Source: Deltaproteobacteria bacterium (GTDB taxonomy: Bacteria; Myxococcota; Myxococcia; SLRQ01). Taken from it: a DNA stretch of 64,000 bases. The position numbers and the translations under genes are program-made. This document shows positions 51,480-62,314 of this stretch, piece after piece. The notes under the pieces are model-generated. The model searched no databases. It was not told the DNA's origin and saw only the letters and a list, made by a program, of their open reading frames with translations. The DNA lies in assembly GCA_029210625.1 (NCBI GenBank), contig JARGFU010000017.1:62001-126000 (forward strand). Direction: 5' to 3'. How positions within the stretch are numbered: the first letter of the stretch is position 1; every line of letters starts with the position of its first letter.

Positions 51480-52448
51480 TCAATCGGAGGGCCCCGGCGC
51501 GGCGGGCTCGGGGGCCGGCCGGAGGGCGCCGAAGCGCTCCCGGAGGTCGGCGAGGGCCCCCGGCCGCAGCCGGACCCAGGGGGAGAGCTCGCTGCCCCGG
51601 AGGAGCACCCCCGGCTCGCCGTCCGCGGCCAGGGCGAAGAGCTCCAGGGTGCGGCGCTGGGAGCGTCCGCCGCCCTCGCCCCGGAGGCCGAGGGAGAGGA
51701 CGGCCTCGGGCTCGGCGTCCGCGGCGGGCAGCGCGGGCCCCTCCACCTCGAAGGCCACCGCCCGCAGCTCCCCGAGGTCCCGGATCAGGGCCCGGCGGGG
51801 CAGATCCCCGGCGGGCGCCGACGTGCCGCCCGCGGGGTCCACGACGGTCCAGCCGGCCTCGAGCTTCTCGAGGGCGATCTCCACCTCGCCTTCCTTCCAG
51901 TGGAGGAGATCGAGCTGCTCCGGCGGGGTGGTCACGACCCGCTTCTCCCGCCAGTGCAGCAGGCGCGGGTCGAGGCGGTGGCGCAGGGCGGAGCTCACCA
52001 GCAGGAGCCCCTCCCCGTCGACCAGGAGGTAGCTGCGGCCGTCGAAGGGGCTCTCGCCGCCGAGGGCCAGCCGCAGGGGGCCGGCGTCGGTCGTCAGCTC
52101 GAGCTCGAAGGCCGCCGGATCGAGGCCGAAGACCGAGAGGGGCTTCTCTCCGCGCTCGACCGCCTCACCGGGGCCGAGGGCGCAGAGCTGCTCGAGGAGG
52201 GTGCGCACCCGTTCCCCGTCCGCGGCGGTCTCCACCGGGGCGGTCAGGCGGAAGGCCGCGCCCTCCCGCTCGAGGACCAGGGCCGGGGCGCCGGGGGGCA
52301 GCAGGCGAAAGGCGCGGACCACCTCGGGGGAGGAGAGGAGGGGCGGGCCCGCGGCCTCCGGTGGCCGCGCGTCCTGCCGCAGCCAGAAGAAGAGGGCCCC
52401 CAGGACGAGGGCGCCGGTCAGGATCCAGGCGCGCAGCTGCCGCTTCAT
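51480..52448 (-). CDS. DUF4340-type protein, part of an ABC exporter set
   Basis: About 322 residues. One N-terminal membrane anchor (LRAWILTGALVLGALFFWL) and a beta-rich periplasmic region (VFGLDPAAFELELTTDAGPL; ALGGESPFDGRSYLLVDGEG; WREKRVVTTPPEQLDLLHWK) of the DUF4340 kind, repeated twice. Such proteins are regularly encoded after GldG-like genes. ATG overlaps the upstream stop (ATGA). Role: possible assembly or gating partner of the exporter. Confidence 0.82.
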   Translation of the reverse strand: MKRQLRAWILTGALVLGALFFWLRQDARPPEAAGPPLLSSPEVVRAFRLLPPGAPALVLEREGAAFRLTAPVETAADGERVRTLLEQLCALGPGEAVERGEKPLSVFGLDPAAFELELTTDAGPLRLALGGESPFDGRSYLLVDGEGLLLVSSALRHRLDPRLLHWREKRVVTTPPEQLDLLHWKEGEVEIALEKLEAGWTVVDPAGGTSAPAGDLPRRALIRDLGELRAVAFEVEGPALPAADAEPEAVLSLGLRGEGGGRSQRRTLELFALAADGEPGVLLRGSELSPWVRLRPGALADLRERFGALRPAPEPAAPGPSD

Positions 52449-53989
52449 GGACGTCGTCTCCGCCAGGCCACCGCGATCCCCAGACAGAGCAGGAGCAGGG
52501 GCAGGCCGTCGACGGTGGCCAGGCGCAGGAAGCGACCCTGAGCCACCGTGAGGAAGAGGGAGGAGGAGGCCCGGCGCCGGGGCCGGATGGTGATCCGCTC
52601 GCCTCGCTCGGTGAGCCAGGCCAGGGTGTTCAGGGCGAGATCCCGGTTGCCGAGCTGCTCGAGCCACTGCCCGCCGACCCACTCGCTGTCGCCGACCACC
52701 GCCAGGCGGAACGCCTCGGTGTCGGGCTCGCCGTCCTCGCCGGGCTCGCCCCCGGCGACCACCAGCAGGGGCAGGGGACCGCCCCGCTCGTCCTCGTCCC
52801 GCTGCAGGGGCTCTCCGGCCGGCAGGCCCTCGGCCCAGGCGGAGTCCGCCGAGAGGGCCAGCGGGGTGGGGCGGGGCAGGCCGGGCACCCCGAGGGGAAG
52901 GAGGGAGCGGGCGGTCGGCAGGATGACCGCCAGATCGAAGCGCTCGGTGATGGCGTGCTTGGCGTAGCGGGAGGCGACCACGACGCTCGGGCCGGTGCCC
53001 AGCCGCTGCCCGACGCCCTGGGGATCGACGACCAGGTCGTCGCCCGCGGCGATCCCGCGCCGCTCCAGGAGGCTGGAGAGGCCGGCGTCGATGGCGGGAT
53101 CCAGGAGGACCAGCAGGCGGCCGCCCCGATCGAGGTAGCGCTCGAGGGTGTCGGCCTCGGCGGGCAGGAGGGGGCGGCGCGGGCCGGCGACGATCACGGC
53201 GGCGGCGTCCGCGGGGACACCAACCTCCCGGGAGAGCTCCAGCTCCCGGGGGAGGTAGCCCTCACTCTCCAGGGCCCCCTTCAGGGCCGCGAGGCCCCGG
53301 GGGCTGGCGGCGTCGTCCAGCGCCGCCTCACCGTGGCCGGTGACGAAGTAGAGCAGCGTGCTGCGCTCGGTGGTGAGGCGCCGCAGGGCGGTGGTCAGGG
53401 CGGCCTCGCCGACGACCTCGAGCCGCACCGTCCGCTCGCCCTGCTCGAGGACCATCCGGGGGCCGGCGAGGTTCACGCCGTAGCGGGCGACGAGGTCCGG
53501 GTGCTGCGCGGGATCGAGGAGGCGCAGGGTGAGCCGGTCGGTGTGCTCGCGGTAGCGCTGCACCAGGGTCTCGAGGCGGGCCGCGGGGTTGCCGCCGGGG
53601 GCGAGGAAGGCCAGCAGGGTCACCGGCGCCGAGAGCCCCCGCGCGGTGGCGATGGAGTCGGGGGCCAGGGTGAAGACCTGCTCCCGGGTCAGATCGTGGC
53701 GCAGGTCGGCCCGGGCCGCCGCCCGCACGGTCGCGACGCAGAGGAAGACGACCGCGAGGGTGGAGATCGTGGTGGTCAGGGCGAAGGTCGTGCCCCGGCC
53801 CCGGGCCAGGTGCCCGAGGCTCCGGCCCGAGGCCCAGACCAGGTAGGCGATCCCGGCGGCGCCCAGCGCGGCCTGCAGCCCGAGCAGGAGGGGCCAGCGG
53901 CCGCCCAGGGCGATGCCCGAGAGCAGGGCCATGCCCAGGAGCGCGGCGCCGAGGCCTCCGGCGAGGCGGGGGAGGGAGTCGCCCTTCAT
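52445..53989 (-). CDS. GldG-like ABC exporter component
   Basis: About 514 residues. N-terminal and C-terminal hydrophobic segments flank a large soluble domain of the ABC_transp_aux/GldG type (REQVFTLAPDSIATARGLSA; VTLLAFLAPGGNPAARLETL; YFVTGHGEAALDDAASPRGL; GRLLVLLDPAIDAGLSSLLE). Start ATG 53989 shares one base with the upstream stop. In Bacteroidetes GldA/F/G support gliding; in myxobacterial relatives the same set is present without proven role. Confidence 0.85.
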   Translation of the reverse strand: MKGDSLPRLAGGLGAALLGMALLSGIALGGRWPLLLGLQAALGAAGIAYLVWASGRSLGHLARGRGTTFALTTTISTLAVVFLCVATVRAAARADLRHDLTREQVFTLAPDSIATARGLSAPVTLLAFLAPGGNPAARLETLVQRYREHTDRLTLRLLDPAQHPDLVARYGVNLAGPRMVLEQGERTVRLEVVGEAALTTALRRLTTERSTLLYFVTGHGEAALDDAASPRGLAALKGALESEGYLPRELELSREVGVPADAAAVIVAGPRRPLLPAEADTLERYLDRGGRLLVLLDPAIDAGLSSLLERRGIAAGDDLVVDPQGVGQRLGTGPSVVVASRYAKHAITERFDLAVILPTARSLLPLGVPGLPRPTPLALSADSAWAEGLPAGEPLQRDEDERGGPLPLLVVAGGEPGEDGEPDTEAFRLAVVGDSEWVGGQWLEQLGNRDLALNTLAWLTERGERITIRPRRRASSSLFLTVAQGRFLRLATVDGLPLLLLCLGIAVAWRRRRP

Positions 53990-54789
53990 CAGCCGGCCCA
54001 CCGGTGCCACTCGATGGCGCGGTGCGAGAGGAAGAGGCCCAGGACGATCCAGGCGCCGAAGTAGGCCAGGCTCGCCACGTCCAGGAGGCCCTGGGCCAGC
54101 AGCCGCAGGTGGTGTCCGGCCGAGAGCACCATCAGGAGCTCGCGGGAGCTGCCCTCCATCAAGGGCGCGGCCTGGGCCGCGAGGAAGAGGAGGAGGGAGA
54201 AGACCAGGGTGGTCAGCGCCGCGACGGCCTGGGAGCGGGAGAGGGCGGAGAAGAAGAGCCCCACGGCCGTGAGGGCGGCGCCGGTGAGGCAGACGCCCAG
54301 CAGCCCCGAGAGGATCGTGGGCCAGGCGACCGCCCCGGCCTGCCCGGTGCCGATGGCGGCGAGGAGGAGGGGCTCGACCAGGGAGAGGGCGAGGAAGCAG
54401 AGCACCAGGGTGAGCACGGCGAGATACTTGCCCAGCACGATGGCCGCCGGCCGCACCGGCGAGGTCAGGAGCAGCTCGAAGGTGCCCCGGCTGCGCTCGT
54501 CCGCGATCAGCCGCATGGTCATCAGGGGGGCGGCGAAGAGCAGGAGGGTGCCGCGGGTGCCCACCATCGGCACCAGCACGACCTCGGTGAGGTTGAGGGC
54601 CTCGAGGGCCTCGGCGGCGCCGGCCGCCCGGTACTGGGTGGAGAGCGCGATGAAGAGCTCGACCCTCCCGACGAAGAGCCAGCCGCAGACGAAGGTGAGC
54701 AGGGCCAGGAGCAGCCAGGCCAGGGGCGTGCCGAAGAGGAGGAGGAGCTCCCGGCGATAGATCGCCACCGTCTGACGCAGGAGGCTCAT
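53989..54789 (-). CDS. ABC-2-type permease (GldF-like)
   Basis: 266 residues with six hydrophobic segments, starting MSLLRQTVAIYRRELLLLFG, the usual cytoplasmic amphipathic helix of ABC-2 permeases. FELLLTSPVRPAAIVLGKYL is the conserved coupling region. The ATG overlaps the upstream ATPase stop (ATGA). Confidence 0.9.
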   Translation of the reverse strand: MSLLRQTVAIYRRELLLLFGTPLAWLLLALLTFVCGWLFVGRVELFIALSTQYRAAGAAEALEALNLTEVVLVPMVGTRGTLLLFAAPLMTMRLIADERSRGTFELLLTSPVRPAAIVLGKYLAVLTLVLCFLALSLVEPLLLAAIGTGQAGAVAWPTILSGLLGVCLTGAALTAVGLFFSALSRSQAVAALTTLVFSLLLFLAAQAAPLMEGSSRELLMVLSAGHHLRLLAQGLLDVASLAYFGAWIVLGLFLSHRAIEWHRWAG

Positions 54790-55511
54790 GCGGCGGTCAG
54801 CTCCCGGAAGAGGGCCTCGAGGTCGGGGCGCCCGCCCTCGCCCTCCCAGGCCTTCGAGAGCACCTCGAGGCGGTCGAAGGCCACGACCTTGCCGGCCTTC
54901 AGGACCAGCACCCGGTCGCAGACCTTCTCCACCTCGGTGAGGATGTGGCTGGAGAGGAGGATCGTGTGGTCTCCGGCCAGGCTCTGGATCAGCTCGCGCA
55001 GCTCGACCACCTGGAGGGGGTCGAGGCCCAGGGTGGGCTCGTCGAGGACGAGCACCGGCGGCGCGCCGAGCAGCGCGATCGCCAGGCCCAGGCGCTGGCG
55101 GAAGCCCCGGGAGAGGGTGGCCACCAGATCCCGGCGCACCTCGCGCAGGGCGGTCCGCTCGAGGCTGGCCTCGAGGGCCGCGCGGGCCTCGCCGCCCGCC
55201 AGCCCCCGGAGGGCGGCGGCGTGCCGCAGGGTCTCCTCCACCCGCAGGTCGGGGTGGACCGGCGGGGTCTCGGGGAGGTAGCCCACCCGGGCGCGGGCCA
55301 GGAGGGGCTCCTCGAAGAGATCGTGCCCTCCGATGCGGACCGTGCCCGAGGTCGGGGAGAGGGCGCCGGTGAGCATCCGCAGGGTGGTCGTCTTGCCGGC
55401 CCCGTTGGGGCCGAGGAGGCCCAGGATCTCCCCGGGCTCCGCCTCGAAGGAGAGGTCGTCCACCGCCAGGTGATCCCGGTACCGCTTCGTCAGCTGAGAG
55501 GCCCCGATCAC
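54786..55511 (-). CDS. ABC transporter ATP-binding protein (GldA-like)
   Basis: About 241 residues from GTG 55511. Walker A GPNGAGKTTT, signature LSRGFRQRLGLA, Walker B VLVLDEPTLGLDP and the H-loop SSHIL are complete. The GTG was preferred over a TTG at 55547 because that TTG is part of a TTGACA -35 box. First gene of the exporter operon; all four genes overlap by 1-4 bases. Confidence 0.93.
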   Translation of the reverse strand: MIGASQLTKRYRDHLAVDDLSFEAEPGEILGLLGPNGAGKTTTLRMLTGALSPTSGTVRIGGHDLFEEPLLARARVGYLPETPPVHPDLRVEETLRHAAALRGLAGGEARAALEASLERTALREVRRDLVATLSRGFRQRLGLAIALLGAPPVLVLDEPTLGLDPLQVVELRELIQSLAGDHTILLSSHILTEVEKVCDRVLVLKAGKVVAFDRLEVLSKAWEGEGGRPDLEALFRELTAA

Positions 55512-55519
55512 GCGGTGCG

Positions 55520-55547
55520 AACCTATCCTCGCCCCAGATCGTGTCAA
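55520..55547 (-). promoter_or_regulatory. Predicted promoter of the exporter operon, leaderless arrangement
   Basis: TTGACA (55547-55542), a 16-base spacer and TAGGTT (55525-55520) on the minus strand. Predicted +1 near 55513 is within two bases of the GTG at 55511. Confidence 0.45.
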
Positions 55548-55559
55548 GCGGCGCGTGGG

Positions 55560-57320
55560 GTGATTGACCCGCGGGAGGCGATCCGGGAGTCTCTACGGGT
55601 GCCCCCCCGCGAGCCCTTCCCCCGGATCATCGGAGACCTCGCAGCTAGCAAGGCCACGGGTTGTCTGAAGGTCACTGCTGGGTCGGTCGAGCGTGAGATC
55701 TTCCTCAAGAAGGGGAAGGTCATCCAGGCGCGCTCGCGCACCATGAAGGAGGCCCTCGGCCGGGTCCTGATCGATCAGGGCTGGGTCACGGAGGAGCAGC
55801 TCGACGAGGCCCTGATGAAGGCCGCGGCGCAGGGGATGCAGCTGGGCGACTGCCTCGTCTCCACCGGCATCCTCACCCCGCAGCAGGTCGTCGACGCGCT
55901 CACCGAGCAGATCAAGCTGCGGGTCTTCAACCTCTTCCGGGTCACCGAATACGAGCACGTCTTCGACGCGGGCCCCCTGCCCGAGCTGCACTTCCAGGTG
56001 CGCCTGCCGGTCTCGGAGCTGGTGGTCGAGGGGGTCGGGGTCTGCTTCTCGGTCGACCGGATCATGGACGAGCTCTCCCTCACCGAGGACACCCTGGTGC
56101 GGGCGACCAAGGACGCGGCGGACACCGCCGAGCGGCTCCACCTCGGTCCCCGGGAGCTGCGCCTGCTCCAGGCGGTGAGCGAGCCGGCCACCGTCGAGCG
56201 GCTCATCGAGGGCGGCGAGTACTCCTACCTGAAGCTCCTGCGCTTCCTCTTCGCTCTCTGGTGCCTGCGCCTCCTCGAGGTCGTCGTCCCCGAGCCCGAG
56301 GAGGAGCCCCTGCCCGAGCCGGAACCGGAGCCCGAGCCCGAGCCCGAGCCGGAGCCGGAGCCGGAGGCGGAGCCGGAGGCGGAGCCCGCCGAGGAGGCGG
56401 GCCGCAAGATCCAGCTCGAGGTCGAGGAGGCCCACGATCCGCGGCGGGCCGCCCTCCGGCGGCAGCTCCTCGAGCGCTACAAGAAGCGCTCCCGCCAGCC
56501 GACGGGCTCGACGCCGGCGCAGCCGGCCTCGCCGCCCGCCGGCGCGAAGGCGGAGGCCCCCCGGCGCCCGCCGAAGGAGGCGCCGCGGCCCGCGCCGAGC
56601 CTGCCCGATCGGGTGATGGCCCTCTACCTGCGCCTGCCCCGCCTCGACTACTTCCAGCTCCTCGAGATCCCGGTGAAGGCCACCGTCTCCGACGTGAAGA
56701 TCGCCTACGGTGGCTTCCTGCGGAAGTGGAGGCTCGAGCACATCCCCGAGGACTGGCCGGAGAAGGCCCGGGTGGCGGCGGGAGTGCTCCTCGATCGGGG
56801 CACCGAGGCCCTCACGGTGCTCACCGATCCCGAGAGCCGCCGCAGCTACCTCGAGCAGCGCGCCTCGGGAGGCGCCCGCACCCTCGAGGGCAACGAGGGG
56901 CTGATCACCGCCGGCGTCGCCCAGCAGAAGGCGCGCCGGGCCCGGGAGCGGGGCGAGACCGAGGAGGCGGAGGCCATCCTGCGCGAGGCCCTGAAGAAGG
57001 TGCCCGAGGAGGCCGCCCTCTGGCTGGGCCTGGGCATCCTCCTGGTCGATCGCCTGCGCGGCGGCGGCAAGGCCGACCTCCAGGAGGAGGCGGTGAAGAT
57101 GCTGCGCAAGGCCGTCGCCCTCGACCCCGCCCTCGATCTGCCCTGGGTCTACATCGGCCGGGTGGCCGAGATCCGCAAGGAGCCGGAGCTGGCCCGCAAG
57201 CTCTATCGCAAGGCCCTCTCGGTGAACCCCGAGTCGGAGCTCGCGGCCTCCGGCCTCCGGAACCTCCAGACCGCGCAGGAGAAGGGCAGCCTCCTCGACC
57301 GGCTGCTCGGCAAGAAGTGA
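55560..57320 (+). CDS. DUF4388 (PATAN)-like protein with Glu-Pro repeat linker, J-like domain and TPRs
   Basis: About 586 residues from GTG 55560. Residues 15-130 are DUF4388-like ([40 protein letters not shown]). A (PE)n/(AE)n linker lies near 245-275. Residues 365-440 resemble a J domain ([20 protein letters not shown]) but the HPD motif is IPED, so chaperone stimulation is doubtful. The C-terminus has TPR-type helices ([40 protein letters not shown]). DUF4388 proteins are frequent in Myxococcota signalling. Overlaps the aspartate kinase start. Confidence 0.85.
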   Translation: MIDPREAIRESLRVPPREPFPRIIGDLAASKATGCLKVTAGSVEREIFLKKGKVIQARSRTMKEALGRVLIDQGWVTEEQLDEALMKAAAQGMQLGDCLVSTGILTPQQVVDALTEQIKLRVFNLFRVTEYEHVFDAGPLPELHFQVRLPVSELVVEGVGVCFSVDRIMDELSLTEDTLVRATKDAADTAERLHLGPRELRLLQAVSEPATVERLIEGGEYSYLKLLRFLFALWCLRLLEVVVPEPEEEPLPEPEPEPEPEPEPEPEPEAEPEAEPAEEAGRKIQLEVEEAHDPRRAALRRQLLERYKKRSRQPTGSTPAQPASPPAGAKAEAPRRPPKEAPRPAPSLPDRVMALYLRLPRLDYFQLLEIPVKATVSDVKIAYGGFLRKWRLEHIPEDWPEKARVAAGVLLDRGTEALTVLTDPESRRSYLEQRASGGARTLEGNEGLITAGVAQQKARRARERGETEEAEAILREALKKVPEEAALWLGLGILLVDRLRGGGKADLQEEAVKMLRKAVALDPALDLPWVYIGRVAEIRKEPELARKLYRKALSVNPESELAASGLRNLQTAQEKGSLLDRLLGKK

Positions 57321-58534
57321 GCACCCCCGAACAGCTCCCCATCGTCGTCCAGAAGTACGGCGGCTCGTCGGTCGCCGATCCCGAGCGGATGAAGAAGGTC
57401 GCCGCCCGGGTCGCGGCCACCGCCGCGTCCGGCAAGCGGGTGGTGGTGGTGGTCTCCGCCATGGGCGACACCACCGACGGCCTCCTCGAGCTGGCCCACC
57501 AGGTGAGCGACGCGCCCCCGCGGCGAGAGCTGGACATGCTCCTCACCGCCGGAGAGCGGATCAGCATGGCCGTGCTCTCCATGGCCCTGCAGGCCCGGAG
57601 CGTGGACGCCATCTCCTTCACCGGCTCGCAGTCGGGGATCATCACCAACGACGCCCACGCCGGCGCCCGCATCCTCGAGGTGCGCCCCTACCGGATCCAG
57701 GACGAGCTGGAGCGCGGCCGGGTGGTGATCGTCGCCGGCTTCCAGGGCGTCTCGTACAAGAAGGAGATCACCACCCTCGGCCGGGGTGGCTCGGACACCA
57801 CCGCCGTGGCCCTCGCCGCGGCCCTCGGTGCCGAGTACTGCGAGATCTGCACCGACGTCGACGGCGTCTACTCGGCGGACCCGCGGCGGGTGCCCGAGGC
57901 GCGCCGGATCGAGAGCATCGGCCAGGAGGAGATGCTCGCGCTGGCCGCCGGGGGTGGGAAGGTCCTCCACCGCGCGGCCGTGGACTACGCCCGCTCGGCC
58001 GGCATCGCGCTCTGGGTGAGGGCCACCGCCAGCGATCCCACGGCGAAGGGCGAGGGCACCCTGGTGCGGGTCGGCGCCCGGAGCGAGGATCCCCGGGTGG
58101 TCGCCGTCACCTCTCGCAAGGTGCTCCACCTCGAGGGCGAGGCCGGGGTCGGGCTCGCCGGGCTGATCGACGGGGTCGCCGAGACCGGCGGCACCATGCC
58201 GGATCTGGTCGCTCACGAAGGAGGCGCCTGCTCCCTCGTCCTCTCGCCCGACGATCTCCACGGCGCCTTGCCGGCGGCGGTGGAGGCGGCGCGGGCCGCC
58301 GGACGCCTCGTGGTGCACGACGACCGGGTGGCCCTCTCGGTGGTGGGCTCGGCCTTCGACCGGGCGCCGGCTCTCTGCGCCCGGGTCCTCGGCCTCCTCG
58401 AGGCCGAGGGGGTCCGGCCCGAGCTGATCGTCGCCTCTCCCCAGCGCCTGGCCTTCGTGCTGACCGAGGACTCCGAGCGGGTCGCCGAGCTCGAGGGCGT
58501 CCTCCACCGCGCCCTCCTGCCGGACGAGAGCTAG
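57317..58534 (+). CDS. lysC: Aspartate kinase
   Basis: About 405 residues from GTG 57317 (GTGA overlap with previous stop). N-terminal catalytic motif [52 protein letters not shown] and [13 protein letters not shown] are present, followed by two ACT domains (about 260-405) that normally bind lysine or threonine. It phosphorylates aspartate for Lys/Met/Thr/Ile synthesis. Single-gene placement next to signalling genes gives no extra clue to allostery. Confidence 0.96.
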   Translation: MSTPEQLPIVVQKYGGSSVADPERMKKVAARVAATAASGKRVVVVVSAMGDTTDGLLELAHQVSDAPPRRELDMLLTAGERISMAVLSMALQARSVDAISFTGSQSGIITNDAHAGARILEVRPYRIQDELERGRVVIVAGFQGVSYKKEITTLGRGGSDTTAVALAAALGAEYCEICTDVDGVYSADPRRVPEARRIESIGQEEMLALAAGGGKVLHRAAVDYARSAGIALWVRATASDPTAKGEGTLVRVGARSEDPRVVAVTSRKVLHLEGEAGVGLAGLIDGVAETGGTMPDLVAHEGGACSLVLSPDDLHGALPAAVEAARAAGRLVVHDDRVALSVVGSAFDRAPALCARVLGLLEAEGVRPELIVASPQRLAFVLTEDSERVAELEGVLHRALLPDES

Positions 58535-58538
58535 GGCC

Positions 58539-60038
<1,500 letters not shown>

Positions 60039-60046
60039 GGCCGGGT

Positions 60047-60349
60047 TCAGAGGACCTGCTCGAAGCCCTCGAAGCGAGGGGGGCCGAGGAGGATGCCCTC
60101 GGGGGTGCGGGCGCCGGAGTGGGCCTTGCGGAAGGCCTCGGACTCGGTCCACGCGACGAAGGCCTCGTGCGAGGTCCACACCGAGTGGGAGGCGAAGAGG
60201 GTCTTGCCCTCGGCGGTCGCGCCGCGCAGGAGGTTGAAGGCCTCGAAGCCCGGCACCCCCGCGAGGTGGCTGTCGCGCTCGCGCCAGACGCGCTCGAAGT
60301 CCTCTTCGCGCCCCTCGGCGACGGTGAAGCGGTTCATCGCGATGTACAT
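60047..60349 (-). CDS. Antibiotic-biosynthesis-monooxygenase-domain protein (ABM)
   Basis: 100 residues: MYIAMNRFTVAEGREEDFER, RDSHLAGVPGFEAFNLLRG and WTSHEAFVAWTESEAFRKAH match the ferredoxin-like ABM fold of the IsdG/HmoB heme-oxygenase-like group. The N-terminal Asn and mid His residues seen in heme degraders are plausible (Asn7; His55 or His83). Heme or quinone oxidation cannot be told apart. Start follows GGAGAGACGACC. Confidence 0.85.
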   Translation of the reverse strand: MYIAMNRFTVAEGREEDFERVWRERDSHLAGVPGFEAFNLLRGATAEGKTLFASHSVWTSHEAFVAWTESEAFRKAHSGARTPEGILLGPPRFEGFEQVL

Positions 60350-60395
60350 GGTCGTCTCTCCTTCGCCCGGGACGATGCGCCCGGTGGCGCGGAGA

Positions 60396-61283
60396 TCAAC
60401 CGGCCGGCCAGGTCAGCCGGGCGCCCACCGGCCAGTGGTCGGAGGGGAAGCGGGGCGGATCGGCGTAGCGGGAGAGATCGACGATGTGCTCGAGGACCTC
60501 GTGGCGGGCGGGATCGACGAAGAGGTGATCGATCCGGTTGGCGGGGTCCCAGGGGGGAGGCGGATCCTCGGTGGTGAGCTGCGTCCGCTCGGCGGCGAGC
60601 GCGTGGGTCTCATCGAAGGTGCCGTCGAGGATCTGGAAGGCCTCGTCCGCGGGCTGGGAGTTGAAGTCGCCGGTGAGGATCACCGGCAGCTCGGCCAGGC
60701 GGCCGCCGGTGCGCTCGACGACCACCGGCGCGCTCCGCTCCTGGCTGGGGGAGTTGTTGTCGAAGTGGGTCGTGGCGAAGAGGAGGTGGCGGCCGTCGGT
60801 GAGCTGCTCGAGCTCGACCCAGGTCAGGAGGCGCCAGATCTGGTTGTCGGCGAAGCCTCCGCTCCAGGCCTCGTCGGGGGTGGGGGAGAGCCAGTACACG
60901 CCGGCATCGACCCGCCGGAAGCGGTCCCGCCGCCAGAAGACGGTGGCGTCCGGGGAGGCGGCCAGCGGCGCCGAGCCGGGGTCCGGATCGACGTAGTAGA
61001 AGGCGTCGTGACCGGGCAGGGCGTCGAGGAAGAGGTCGACGTCCTCCTCGGTGAAGAGCTCCTGCAGGCCGATCAGATCGGCGTCGAAGCGGTCGATGGC
61101 CTCGTGGAGGTGGGGCAGGCGGGTCTGCCAGTCGTCCAGCCCCGGGGAGGGGCAGAAGGAGCACATGACGTTGAAGGTGAGCACCGAGAGGGGGCGCTCG
61201 TCCGCTTCGCCCCCCTTCTCGCCGCAGCCGGGGGCCGCGAGGAGCAGGAGGATCGGGAGGGTCGGCCAGAGGAGGTAGCGCAC
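60396..61283 (-). CDS. Endonuclease/exonuclease/phosphatase-family lipoprotein
   Basis: 295 residues from GTG 61283. Lipoprotein signal LLWPTLPILLLLAAPGC. The EEP-fold motifs are VLTFNVMCSFC (Asn), LIGLQELFTEEDV (metal Glu), FATTHFDNNSPSQ (His), VILTGDFNSQPADEAFQIL (Asp/Asn pair) and SDHWPVGARLTW (final Asp-His). It likely cleaves phosphodiesters outside the cytoplasm: nucleic acid, phospholipid or inositol phosphate. Lies 46 bases after the ABM start region; both on the minus strand. Confidence 0.88.
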   Translation of the reverse strand: MRYLLWPTLPILLLLAAPGCGEKGGEADERPLSVLTFNVMCSFCPSPGLDDWQTRLPHLHEAIDRFDADLIGLQELFTEEDVDLFLDALPGHDAFYYVDPDPGSAPLAASPDATVFWRRDRFRRVDAGVYWLSPTPDEAWSGGFADNQIWRLLTWVELEQLTDGRHLLFATTHFDNNSPSQERSAPVVVERTGGRLAELPVILTGDFNSQPADEAFQILDGTFDETHALAAERTQLTTEDPPPPWDPANRIDHLFVDPARHEVLEHIVDLSRYADPPRFPSDHWPVGARLTWPAG

Positions 61284-61445
61284 GGTGCTTCGACCCTACG
61301 CCAGGAGATCGCGCCGAGGCCAGCAGGGGAAAAACGGGCCGGCGGTTTCCGGATCCGTGCCGCCCTTTGATAGGGTCCTCCTGTCGTCAGGCGAGCCTGG
61401 CGGCTTGCCCATCGCTGTGGGAGCCAGCGGTGTGTTCCCACCCCG

Positions 61446-61859
61446 ATGCGGCATCCAAGAATGGCAATGACCCGGCCCGTAGCCGAAGCGCGTCCGCGCA
61501 TCCTGGTGATCGACGACAGCAAGAGTCTGCTGGCGGCGGTGCAGTACACCCTGGGCAAGGCCGGGATGGAGGTCTTCGTCTCCGACAACCCGATCACGGT
61601 CGGGACCTTGATCCGCCAGCACCGTCCGCAGTTGGTCCTGGTGGACGTGGAGATGCCGGGCCTCGAGGGCGACAAGGTGGTCGAGATCATCGGCAAGCAC
61701 GAGGGGATGCGGGTGGTGCTCTACTCCAGCAAGGGGCTGGAGGAGCTGCGTGAGCTGGCCCGCCGCAGCCGGGCCGATGGCTTCATCGTGAAGCACGAGG
61801 TCGGCTTCGACTTCCTCCGCCGGGTGAAGGCCGAGCTCGAGCAGGTTCGACCTCGCTAG
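61446..61859 (+). CDS. Single-domain response regulator (CheY-like)
   Basis: 137 residues, almost all one receiver domain: ILVIDDSKSLLAAVQYTLGK (acidic pair), phosphoacceptor Asp in LVLVDVEMPGLEG, Ser/Ser in VVLYSSKGL and Lys in GFIVKHEV. No output domain, so it acts by protein contact or phosphotransfer. The start could also be ATG 61461 (five residues shorter); neither has a strong Shine-Dalgarno. Confidence 0.88.
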   Translation: MRHPRMAMTRPVAEARPRILVIDDSKSLLAAVQYTLGKAGMEVFVSDNPITVGTLIRQHRPQLVLVDVEMPGLEGDKVVEIIGKHEGMRVVLYSSKGLEELRELARRSRADGFIVKHEVGFDFLRRVKAELEQVRPR

Positions 61860-61867
61860 CACCAGAA

Positions 61868-61897
61868 GAGGGCGCCCCGGAGACCCGGGACGCCCTC
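61868..61897. terminator. Long hairpin after the response regulator
   Basis: GAGGGCG (61868-61874) and CGCCCTC (61891-61897) close a stem whose interior also pairs (CCCGG with CCGGG). It lies between the regulator stop and the tRNA, on the convergent side. Confidence 0.6.
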
Positions 61898-61901
61898 CAT
61901 G

Positions 61902-61972
61902 TTGGGGTGCCAGGATTCGAACCTGAATAGTCAGCTCCAAAGGCTGATGTCCTGCCGTTAGACGACACCCCA
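61902..61972 (-). tRNA. tRNA-Gln (anticodon TTG)
   Basis: On the minus strand a 71-nt cloverleaf: acceptor TGGGGTG/CACCCCA, D-arm region GTCTAACGGCAGGAC, anticodon stem TCAGC/GCTGA with loop CTTTGGA (anticodon TTG), and T-arm containing GGTTCGAATCC. Discriminator A. CCA is not encoded (the next bases are CATG), so it must be added enzymatically. Confidence 0.93.
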
Positions 61973-62039
61973 GTGAGACTCCGGGGGTACTTAGTGGACC
62001 CGGGAGATTCGAGGCAAGGGTGCCGATCCCGGCCCGGCT

Positions 62040-62195
62040 TCAGGTGCGCGGCATCAGGTAGCGCGGGTGGCGCGGGGCGACGTGGCTCACGTCGGGGGCG
62101 AAGAAGGCCCAGTAGAGGGGCCAGGCCACCAGGCAGAGCAGGGCCAGGGGCCAGGAGACGACGAGCAGGAGACACCAGAGGATGACGAGGGGCAT
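62040..62195 (-). CDS. Small membrane protein (51 residues)
   Basis: ATG 62195 with GGAGG eight bases upstream opens a 51-codon frame. Its first 35 residues are hydrophobic (MPLVILWCLLLVVSWPLALL, then CLVAWPLYWAFFAP), enough for one or two membrane helices, and the last 16 are basic and Pro-rich (HVAPRHPRYLMPRT). Clean Shine-Dalgarno, composition and a stop before the tRNA support it. No family recognised. Confidence 0.65.
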   Translation of the reverse strand: MPLVILWCLLLVVSWPLALLCLVAWPLYWAFFAPDVSHVAPRHPRYLMPRT

Positions 62196-62314
62196 GGGGG
62201 ACCTCCAGGGGCATTCCCTCTCGACTACGCGCCGACGACCCGTGCATTTCAGAGAACCTCGTCATCGGCCGGAACGCGTGCTAGCAACCCCGCCCGCGCA
62301 AGGAGACCCTCGAC

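Noticed and set aside
49934-54064. Long open plus-strand frame opposite the Gld exporter operon
   Set aside because: Its translation is repetitive Gly/Arg/Pro/Glu with no domain, and it overlaps the RRM, sirtuin, rpoZ and exporter genes, all with clear motifs.
56318-56394. Tandem DNA repeat (GAGCCG/GAGCCC units)
   Set aside because: It encodes the regular Pro-Glu linker of the DUF4388 protein in frame, so it is a coding low-complexity tract rather than a separate repeat element.
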